Source: Acidiferrobacteraceae bacterium
GTDB lineage: Bacteria > Pseudomonadota > Gammaproteobacteria > Arenicellales > UBA868
Direction: 5' to 3'
DNA length: 5,022 nucleotides
Assembly (NCBI GenBank): GCA_002713825.1
Contig: PAUU01000006.1
Coordinates: 11,570-16,591, forward strand
Part shown: positions 1-5,022 of the stretch, piece by piece
Position numbering within the stretch: position 1 is the stretch's first letter
Layout of the letters: each line of letters begins with the position of its first letter
Notes under the pieces: generated by a model
What the model was told of the DNA's origin: nothing
The model's input: only the letters and a program-made list of their open reading frames with translations
The model's database searches: none
Translations under genes and position numbers: made by a program

Positions 1-542
1 TAATCAAGATCGTTCAAGGTGGAAACGATTTCCTCCAGCAAGTCGAAACTGTCCAGCGTAGAACGAACATCGTAGGCTGGCTTGGCCAGATCGTCCCGGG
101 GGCCAATGGGCACAAAGCCGCCGTTCTCATCCTCCTTTAAAAGAAAGAACTCAGGCTCAATCCCGAAGTTGAAAGTAAATCCCATTTCAGCCGCCTGCGC
201 GAGAACTCCCTTAAAGATGTTTCGGCTACAGGGCTCAAAGGGTTTGCCCTCGCACCATAGATCGCTAGCAAACCAAGCGGTGTCCTTGCGCCAGGGCAAA
301 ACGATCACACTGTCCGGATCCGGGCGTGAGGAAACCTCTTCGTCGCTGACATCCTGAGGTACGCCATCTAGCGCCGCCCCTGTGCAAAGTTCGGAGCCGT
401 TCATCATTCGCTCAAAATGCTCGATCGGGACGAACTTGGATTTGGATACCCCGTGGATATCCACATAACTCGGCAAGCAGTACTTCACGCCTTCTTTTTT
501 TAATCTCTCTTTCAGATCAGTTGGGGCCGGCTTATCTGACAT
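1..542 (-). CDS. gmaS: Type III glutamine-synthetase-like ligase, probably gamma-glutamylmethylamide synthetase (partial, N-terminal 180 codons)
   Basis: Reading leftward from an ATG at 542-540, the frame stays open for 180 codons and leaves the window, so the C-terminal part (about 60 percent of a usual ~450-residue protein) is missing. An AAGGAG Shine-Dalgarno site at 557-552, nine bases before the ATG, supports this start. The beta-grasp region is visible near residues 18-40 (VKYCLPSYVDIHGVSKSKFV), followed by VLPWRKDTAWFASDLWCEGK (81-100) and the metal-binding GIEPEFF motif with E129 and E131, the first catalytic glutamates of glutamine synthetases. The VDIHGV and KPxYD patterns match, from memory, the N-terminus of methylotroph gamma-glutamylmethylamide synthetase, which joins methylamine to glutamate with ATP in the cytoplasm. 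The nearby tdm gene favours that role. A glutamine synthetase III (glnT) acting on ammonia cannot be excluded from sequence alone, and the specificity-determining C-terminal half is not visible. Confidence 0.83.
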   Translation of the reverse strand, partial: MSDKPAPTDLKERLKKEGVKYCLPSYVDIHGVSKSKFVPIEHFERMMNGSELCTGAALDGVPQDVSDEEVSSRPDPDSVIVLPWRKDTAWFASDLWCEGKPFEPCSRNIFKGVLAQAAEMGFTFNFGIEPEFFLLKEDENGGFVPIGPRDDLAKPAYDVRSTLDSFDLLEEIVSTLNDLD

Positions 543-702
543 ATCTTCCCTCTCCTTTGGATTAATGCCTGTGGAAACTCTTCGTTTCTGCGGAAATATG
601 TTCTCTTTTGGAGCACCGAGATTAAAAGCGTCCAGACTGCGGAAGCTTTCAAATTCGGGCCTGCATTTCTATTGAAGCGCAAAAAAATCGATTCGTCCAG
701 AA

Positions 703-750
703 ATGGTTATTTAAACCATAACCAAAAACACTCTTTTAATCATATGGTTA
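703..750. promoter_or_regulatory. Cluster of ATGGTTA half-sites, candidate operator
   Basis: TGGTTAT at 704-710 is the exact inverted complement of ATAACCA at 718-724, with a 7-base spacer. In the same place ATGGTT at 703-708 pairs with AACCAT at 714-719, so two overlapping dyads share one half-site. A third copy, ATGGTTA at 744-750, lies 41 bases downstream of the first (about four helical turns) and forms half of the near-palindrome TAATCATATGGTTA at 737-750 (six of seven pairs). Repeated half-sites in both orientations between divergent genes are typical of a transcription factor operator. The regulator is not identifiable. The motif does not resemble the NtrC consensus, and AT-rich DNA makes short repeats easier to obtain by chance. 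Confidence 0.45.
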
Positions 751-776
751 GAGATATTTTTTCCTTCATTTCACTA

Positions 777-806
777 TTGAATATAAATTTTCTAGGTGGG
801 TATACA
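777..806 (+). promoter_or_regulatory. amt: Possible sigma-70 promoter for amt
   Basis: TTGAAT at 777-782 and TATACA at 801-806 are separated by 18 bases. Each matches four of six positions of the sigma-70 consensus (TTGACA, TATAAT). The box lies just downstream of the ATGGTTA cluster, a suitable place for control by an activator bound there. It would start transcription near 813 and give amt a leader of roughly 170 bases. Other AT-rich hexamers nearby, such as TATAAA at 782-787, are alternatives, so this is a weak call. Confidence 0.25.
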
Positions 807-835
807 CGTTATTAATTTAGGGTAAACTGATTTGC

Positions 836-954
836 CATCTGAGCATTTTTTTGCCCAGATGCACCTGCCTTATTCGGTGCGAGACCAGTGTCAGGGTCGG
901 TATTGTTTCCGGCGCGATTGCTTTCTTAGCGCCGGCCATCAGCCTTCTCTGGCT
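836..954 (+). promoter_or_regulatory. Row of five short stem-loops in the presumed amt leader
   Basis: Five inverted repeats follow one another: CATCTG 836-841 with CAGATG 856-861, continued inside by GCA 843-845 and TGC 852-854 around a six-T loop; GCACC 861-865 with GGTGC 876-880; GACC 883-886 with GGTC 895-898; CCGGCGC 909-915 with GCGCCGG 929-935 (perfect 7 bp, 13-base loop); AGCC 941-944 with GGCT 951-954. None is followed by a T-tract, so these are not simple terminators. They may form a structured leader RNA upstream of the amt ribosome-binding site. The same bases also fall in an open extension of the amt frame, so the two explanations compete. I recognise no known riboswitch. Confidence 0.35.
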
Positions 955-969
955 TGTTTCAATAACTAC

Positions 970-974
970 AGGAG
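970..974 (+). promoter_or_regulatory. amt: Ribosome-binding site deciding the amt start
   Basis: AGGAG lies 11 bases before the ATG at 986. The amt frame is open upstream as far as a TTG at 851, but that codon has no Shine-Dalgarno site, only a T-rich stretch. ATG 986 is therefore the better start. A second ATG at 979 is out of frame. Confidence 0.7.
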
Positions 975-985
975 AAGCATGCGAT

Positions 986-2317
986 ATGAGTCCTGACGAG
1001 TTAAAGGCGTTAATTGACGCCACCGCAAACACCGCCGCGGAGGCCTACTACTGGTGGGCTACCGGACTGATGGTGTGTATTCATGCTGGCTTCATGATGT
1101 ATGAAATGGGGCAATCCCGCGTCAGAAATGTTCTTGCGTCCGGCGTCAAGAATATCCTGGCGTTTGCATTCATGATTCCAACATTCTTCCTTTTTGGCTG
1201 GTGGCTCTATTGGGCCTACGGCACAGGAAATATCTTCCTGCCCGATGTCAGCGCCGAATACGCCCAGTACTATGTGCCCTGGAGCGAAGGTATGGGGCCG
1301 AACCTCCAAGACAACGCTTCGGGCGTCTTCTGGGCAGCGTTTGTGCTGTTCTCGGCGACGGTGGCCTCGATTGTCTCAGGATCCGTGATCGAAAGAATCC
1401 GGATGAGTTCCTGGATCATTCTGTCGGTCTTGGTCGGTTCCGTGGTCTGGATTATTGCCGCCGGCTGGGGCTGGTCCGCCGGGGGATGGCTGGTCACAGG
1501 CTGGGGCTACCACGATGTGGGTGCCGCCGGAGTCGTGCACATGATTTCAGGGTTCTTTGCCTTGGGTGTACTGATCAACCTCGGACCTCGTGTCGGACGC
1601 TTTAACAGCGATGGATCCGCGAACGACCTTTCCGGTCACAGCGTACCCATGACAATTGCAGGCCTCATGATTATCATCATTGGCTTCTTCGGTTTCCTGG
1701 GTGCATGTCTGTTGTATCCGTCTCCCGGAGTATCACTGACCTCCGCAGATGCCGGGTGGCTGACCATTTACGGGACTCCGACCACTCTGTCTGCTTTCGC
1801 ATTCAACACGCTGATGAGCTTCGCTGGAGGCATCATAGGTGCATACTTCATCACCAAGGATCCGTTCTGGATGATGTCCGGTGCACTCGCCGGTATCTTC
1901 TGCGCCGCGGCAGGCCTGGATATGTGGTACCCAGGTACTGCCTTCGCGCTTGGCTTCTTGGGCGGCGTAGTCATCCCTTACTCGCACAAGATGATCACCA
2001 GCTGGGGCATTGATGATGCAGTCGGTGCCGTATCTGTTCACGGCACCTGCGGTCTGATCGGCGTGCTTGCGGTTGGCGTGCTCTTGGGTGGCTACCCGTC
2101 TGCAGTAGACGGCATCCCGGCGATTTCCTTTACTGGACAGTTGGTCGGTGCGATTGCTATGGGTCTTCTTGGGTTTATTCCAGGCTATGTCGTCTCCTGG
2201 ATTCTGAAACAGTGTGGCATCCTGCGCGTTTCCGATGCGGTCCAGAAAGTCGGTGTGGATTCGGAAGTTCCCGTTGGTGCTTACCCAGAAGCTCTGCAGT
2301 CTCGCGACTACAGCTGA
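986..2317 (+). CDS. amt: Ammonium transporter of the Amt/Mep/Rh family
   Basis: Amt proteins are trimeric inner-membrane channels that move ammonium, and often methylammonium, into the cell. From ATG 986 the protein has 443 residues, normal for the family, with about eleven hydrophobic segments, approximately at 24-38, 55-78, 112-134, 142-165, 180-199, 219-244, 263-288, 292-310, 316-333, 347-369 and 381-407. The family signature IERIRM is at 135-140. HDVGAAGVVH carries D177 and H185, spaced exactly as D160 and H168 of E. coli AmtB. VHGTCG supplies H352, the second histidine of the pore pair. The C-terminal tail keeps LRVSDAV but ends in a divergent VDSEVPVGAYPEA rather than the common GLDxxxHGExAY, which matters because that tail contacts PII proteins. 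No glnK follows. A small membrane-protein gene begins 29 bases after the stop. An upstream TTG start at 851 would add a 45-residue, signal-peptide-like extension; I judge it less likely. Confidence 0.95.
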   Translation: MSPDELKALIDATANTAAEAYYWWATGLMVCIHAGFMMYEMGQSRVRNVLASGVKNILAFAFMIPTFFLFGWWLYWAYGTGNIFLPDVSAEYAQYYVPWSEGMGPNLQDNASGVFWAAFVLFSATVASIVSGSVIERIRMSSWIILSVLVGSVVWIIAAGWGWSAGGWLVTGWGYHDVGAAGVVHMISGFFALGVLINLGPRVGRFNSDGSANDLSGHSVPMTIAGLMIIIIGFFGFLGACLLYPSPGVSLTSADAGWLTIYGTPTTLSAFAFNTLMSFAGGIIGAYFITKDPFWMMSGALAGIFCAAAGLDMWYPGTAFALGFLGGVVIPYSHKMITSWGIDDAVGAVSVHGTCGLIGVLAVGVLLGGYPSAVDGIPAISFTGQLVGAIAMGLLGFIPGYVVSWILKQCGILRVSDAVQKVGVDSEVPVGAYPEALQSRDYS

Positions 2318-2346
2318 TTCGATTCAATTAACTAGGAGAAACCACT

Positions 2347-2514
2347 ATGTTTGATTCAAGTCCAATTGAATCTTGGGAAGGTGCAGGCGCGTACTTCAAT
2401 AGCGCCGGCAGTTGGGGCGTCACCGTCTGGGTGATCATCGTCGCGGCACTTTGCATCATCCCAATCATCTCTGCCATTCGCCATGAGAATGAAGTTGAGA
2501 AAAAGCACGGCTAG
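2347..2514 (+). CDS. Unrecognised small single-pass membrane protein encoded after amt
   Basis: This 55-codon gene starts at ATG 2347 with a strong AGGAG at 2334-2338, eight bases upstream. It lies 29 bases after amt and before the terminator at 2572, so it is almost certainly cotranscribed with amt. The product begins MFDSSPIESWEGAGAYFNSA, an acidic aromatic N-terminus. A hydrophobic segment at about 24-43 (GVTVWVIIVAALCIIPIISA) follows, then a charged tail, IRHENEVEKKHG. There is no signal-peptide cleavage pattern. By the positive-inside rule the N-terminus should face the periplasm and the tail the cytoplasm. I do not recognise the family. Position and topology suggest an accessory or regulatory partner of the transporter, but that is inference. 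The good ribosome-binding site and coherent membrane-protein composition argue that it is real. Confidence 0.78.
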   Translation: MFDSSPIESWEGAGAYFNSAGSWGVTVWVIIVAALCIIPIISAIRHENEVEKKHG

Positions 2515-2571
2515 AGCCTGCAACTTATGATGTACTGATGTAACAGATGGAGATGTAGAAGTGGCAGTATG

Positions 2572-2607
2572 AACGGCCCGGCGATATCCGCCGGGCCGTT
2601 TTCTTTT
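2572..2607 (+). terminator. Strong Rho-independent terminator after amt and the small gene
   Basis: A perfect 12-bp GC-rich stem (AACGGCCCGGCG at 2572-2583, CGCCGGGCCGTT at 2589-2600) closes a five-base ATATC loop and runs directly into TTTTCTTTT at 2599-2607. It should end the amt transcript. It finishes only 32 bases before the tdm start codon, leaving almost no room for a separate tdm promoter. Confidence 0.92.
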
Positions 2608-2639
2608 ACACGAAAACAAACGACGATCACAAAGTTACT

Positions 2640-4988
2640 ATGGAACTGTCAGCCAACCCTGCGGCCACCCTGCCCCTCGAACCCGGCCTTTGGCGCGCCG
2701 ATCCCTACCTTGAGCGTTACACCGTACCGCCCTGCGGTTCGATCGTTTTTGAACTGCTTGCAGGAGACCAAATTACGGTGACGGATCCCGAAGGCGCGCA
2801 GCCGGGAGAGCTGATCGCCTTCTCCACCGACGGCCGCTGCGCCCCGGCAAGCCTTTGCGACACGTCTCCGCAGGAAGCAGCGGGGTTTCAGAAGATTCTT
2901 GCCTCGAATGAACCCAGCGCTCGGCAGGTCGCAGCTGGACTGAAGCGACGGGGTATTAGTCCGGCCGATGCTAGGGCGATCCCGCTGTTTGGTTCAGAGA
3001 CTCATCCTGGATCGGCTCAGCACTATACCGCTCGAAACGATCTTCTCTGCGTTGTATGCGCTCCCGGCTGTGCAATGGCAGTCGATGCGCAATTCCCGCC
3101 CACATCCCTCACGGTTCACGTCAATCGAAAATCAGGCAAGACGCTTCAAGAACCCGCTTTGCCTGAGCCCCTGGCGGATCCCCGGCTGGAACTTCGTATT
3201 GATAAATGCACCGCCAGCGAATATACGGTGCACGCGGGTGAATACATCCAGATTATTGATGTCGTCGGTCGGGAGTGTTCCGATTTTCTTGCCCTCTGTG
3301 CCGCGGGTCTTGATCAAGGGAAAGAACGCCATATAGATATGACCACTACCCGCACCCTGATGGGCAGCGGGTATCCCGGCCCTGGGCTTTACTCAAAATA
3401 TTATGACCGCGACATGCAGGCTCTTGTGGAGGTGGTTCAGGACACCTGTGGACGTCACGATACTTTCGGCCTGGCCTGTGCGGCCAAATATTACGAGGAC
3501 CAGGGATACTTCGGTCACCCCAACTGCTCCGATAACCTGAACGCCGTTATGGCGCCTTACGGTGTCAAGCCAAGACGCGGCTGGGAAGCCGTGAACTTTT
3601 TTTATAACACCGGAATCGACGACCACAACGTCCTTTTTTTGGATGAGCCCTGGTCAAGGCCGGGCGATTATGTGCTTCTTAAAGCCATGACTGACCTGGT
3701 GTGCGCATCGACAGCCTGTCCCGACGACACCAGCGCGGCCAACGGCTGGAACCCTACTGATATACACGTTCGTATTTACACTCCGGAGAAAGCCTTTTCA
3801 CGGGCTATTGCATACAGAATGACCCCAGACGCAGAAACCCAACTGACCCGCGAGACGGGCTTTCACCCTCGCACCTCACAGCACACCCGAAACTTCGCAG
3901 AGTATCGTGGATATTGGCTACCCACCGCATTCAATAACGCAGGCGCCATTGACGAATACTGGGCATGCCGCGAGCGTGCGGCGATAATGGACTTGTCGCC
4001 GCTACGCAAGTTCGAGGTGCTCGGCCCTGATGCCGAAACCCTGCTTCAGACCACGCTGACACGTAACATCCGTCGACTTTCGGTGGGACAAGTGGCCTAT
4101 ACCGCGATGTGTTATCCGCACGGCGGGATGATTGATGACGGCACCGCATTACGCCTCGGCCCGGATAATTTCCGCTGGATTGGCGGGGACGACTACAGCG
4201 GAATCTGGCTTCGCGAACAGGCGCAAAAGCTGGGGCTGAAAGTTCTGGTCAAATCCTCCACTGATCAAATTCACAACGTGGCCGTACAGGGACCAAAGAG
4301 CCGGGAGATCCTGAACCAAATTATCTGGACGCCGCCCGCGCAGACCGCTGTGGAGGAACTGGAGTGGTTCCGTTTTACCGTAGGTCGCTTAGGCGACCTG
4401 AACGGTTGTCCCGTGATGGTTTCCCGAACGGGGTACACGGGCGAGCTTGGCTACGAGATCTTCTGCCATCCCGATGATGCGTCGAAGATCTGGGACGCGG
4501 TCTGGCAGGCAGGTGAACCCCATGGCTTACTGCCGCTCGGTCTGGATGCCCTTGATATGGTGCGAATTGAAGCAGGTCTGATATTTGCCGGTTATGAATT
4601 TTGTGACCAGACAGATCCGTTTGAGGCGGGCATCGGATTTACGGTTCCCTTGAAATCCAAAGAAGATGACTTCATTGGACGCCAGGCCCTGGAGCAACGA
4701 AAAGCCAACCCGCAGCGCAAACTGGTTGGACTTGAACTGAAAGGTAATGAACCTGCAGCGCATGGGGACTGTGTCCGCGCAGGGCGCGCGCAGGTCGGGG
4801 TCATTACCAGCGCCATGAGATCTCCAATCCTGAGAAAGAATATTGCTCTGTGTCGAATCGACACAAATCACTCAGAATTAGGGACAGAGATCGAGGTAGG
4901 GAAGCTGGACGGCCAGCAAAAGCGGATCCGAGCTTCAGTGGTTCCTTTTCCTTTCTACGATCCCAAAAAAGAGCGCGTCAAGGGTTAG
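2640..4988 (+). CDS. tdm: DUF1989-GcvT fusion, trimethylamine N-oxide demethylase
   Basis: This 782-residue cytoplasmic protein has the domain plan of Tdm, which cleaves trimethylamine N-oxide to dimethylamine and formaldehyde. Residues about 25-165 are a degenerate DUF1989-like unit and about 186-380 a full DUF1989 unit. Residues about 420-775 are a GcvT-like tetrahydrofolate-binding module with MDLSPLRKFEVLGPDAETLL (450-469), GGMIDDG (495-501), SRTGYTGELGYEIF (595-608) and LGLDALDMVRIEAGLIFAGY (633-652). C280, H293, C296 and C360 are candidate zinc ligands: their spacing equals that of the three-Cys, one-His site I recall for Methylocella silvestris Tdm, shifted by a constant 17 residues. 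D215 in RECSDF is also conserved. The start is the first in-frame ATG; no Shine-Dalgarno site precedes it and no in-frame start lies between it and the terminator. Without the context it might be called a GcvT-type aminomethyltransferase, but the DUF1989 part and gmaS argue for Tdm. Confidence 0.87.
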   Translation: MELSANPAATLPLEPGLWRADPYLERYTVPPCGSIVFELLAGDQITVTDPEGAQPGELIAFSTDGRCAPASLCDTSPQEAAGFQKILASNEPSARQVAAGLKRRGISPADARAIPLFGSETHPGSAQHYTARNDLLCVVCAPGCAMAVDAQFPPTSLTVHVNRKSGKTLQEPALPEPLADPRLELRIDKCTASEYTVHAGEYIQIIDVVGRECSDFLALCAAGLDQGKERHIDMTTTRTLMGSGYPGPGLYSKYYDRDMQALVEVVQDTCGRHDTFGLACAAKYYEDQGYFGHPNCSDNLNAVMAPYGVKPRRGWEAVNFFYNTGIDDHNVLFLDEPWSRPGDYVLLKAMTDLVCASTACPDDTSAANGWNPTDIHVRIYTPEKAFSRAIAYRMTPDAETQLTRETGFHPRTSQHTRNFAEYRGYWLPTAFNNAGAIDEYWACRERAAIMDLSPLRKFEVLGPDAETLLQTTLTRNIRRLSVGQVAYTAMCYPHGGMIDDGTALRLGPDNFRWIGGDDYSGIWLREQAQKLGLKVLVKSSTDQIHNVAVQGPKSREILNQIIWTPPAQTAVEELEWFRFTVGRLGDLNGCPVMVSRTGYTGELGYEIFCHPDDASKIWDAVWQAGEPHGLLPLGLDALDMVRIEAGLIFAGYEFCDQTDPFEAGIGFTVPLKSKEDDFIGRQALEQRKANPQRKLVGLELKGNEPAAHGDCVRAGRAQVGVITSAMRSPILRKNIALCRIDTNHSELGTEIEVGKLDGQQKRIRASVVPFPFYDPKKERVKG

Positions 4989-5022
4989 GGTTAAAACAAG
5001 TCGTTCTTAAGATAATCCAGAG

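Larger units (their letters stand above)
543..985. other. Divergent intergenic control region between gmaS and amt
   Basis: This 443-base stretch separates two genes transcribed away from each other, so it must hold the promoters of both. From about 660 to 830 it is strongly AT-rich and contains repeated ATGGTTA half-sites and a plausible sigma-70 promoter for amt. From about 834 to 960 it becomes GC-richer and contains a row of short inverted repeats. The part next to gmaS (543-660) shows only its Shine-Dalgarno site. I found no convincing gmaS promoter: TTGAAA and TTTAAT hexamers on the minus strand around 619-651 are about 20 bases apart, too far for a good match. I see no well-supported gene, tRNA or mobile element here, and no sigma-54 motif with the required GG-N10-GC spacing. 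Confidence 0.7.

Noticed and set aside
82..357. Open frame of 91 codons on the plus strand
   Set aside because: It lies entirely opposite the gmaS coding frame, whose protein has clear glutamine-synthetase motifs, so it is an antisense shadow.
815..836. Possible sigma-54 promoter (GG followed by TTTGC)
   Set aside because: The GG-to-GC spacing is 11 or 12 bases rather than the strict 10, and TGGCAC is absent.
861..880. GCACC and GGTGC pair resembling an NtrC site
   Set aside because: The NtrC consensus has about five bases between the halves; here there are ten, which puts the halves on opposite faces of the helix.
836..985. Known glutamine riboswitch or other nitrogen-sensing RNA upstream of amt
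   Set aside because: The conserved core sequences I recall for the glutamine riboswitch are not present; only generic stems are seen.
859..996. 45-codon plus-strand ORF overlapping the amt start, a possible leader peptide
   Set aside because: No Shine-Dalgarno site precedes it, the composition is not convincing, and there is no run of a regulatory amino acid or attenuator T-tract.
817..1309. Minus-strand open frames opposite the start of amt
   Set aside because: They are antisense to, or overlap, the well-supported transporter gene and show no domain-like features.
4527..4871. Minus-strand open frames opposite the GcvT part of tdm
   Set aside because: They are shadows of a strongly conserved coding region.
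4981..4993. Telomere-like AGGGTTAGGGTTA at the end of tdm
   Set aside because: Only about two units, overlapping the stop codon of a bacterial gene; coincidence.

Overview
The window reads as a nitrogen and one-carbon gene cluster for methylated amines, probably from a marine or methylamine-using member of the Pseudomonadota. Nothing here fixes the taxon more closely; that assignment is inferred from the gene set and the moderately GC-rich coding sequence. The plan is bacterial: dense genes, Shine-Dalgarno sites and one textbook intrinsic terminator.

Layout, left to right. (1) Positions 1-542, minus strand: the first 180 codons of a type III glutamine-synthetase-like ligase, cut by the window edge. 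It most resembles gamma-glutamylmethylamide synthetase (gmaS). (2) Positions 543-985: a 443-base divergent control region. It holds an AT-rich part with a cluster of inverted and direct ATGGTTA half-sites, and a GC-richer part with five consecutive short inverted repeats just upstream of the next gene. (3) Positions 986-2317, plus: an ammonium transporter (amt). (4) Positions 2347-2514, plus: an unrecognised 55-residue single-pass membrane protein in an apparent operon with amt. (5) Positions 2572-2607: a strong Rho-independent terminator. (6) Positions 2640-4988, plus: a 782-residue protein with a tandem DUF1989-type N-terminal half and a GcvT-type folate-binding C-terminal half. This is the architecture of trimethylamine N-oxide demethylase (tdm). 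(7) The last 34 bases hold nothing recognisable.

How they would work together (inference from known families): Tdm splits trimethylamine N-oxide into dimethylamine and formaldehyde, with its GcvT-like domain offering tetrahydrofolate to the formaldehyde. Dimethylamine is oxidised to monomethylamine by enzymes not in this window. GmaS condenses monomethylamine with glutamate using ATP. The released nitrogen is recovered as ammonium, and Amt would recapture ammonium, or methylammonium, that leaks out.

The points most worth a second look are the small membrane protein next to amt where a PII gene is often found, the structured leader (or alternative signal-peptide extension) of amt, the half-site cluster between the divergent genes, the terminator placed only 32 bases before a tdm start that lacks a Shine-Dalgarno site, and the internal duplication in Tdm whose first copy has lost the metal ligands.
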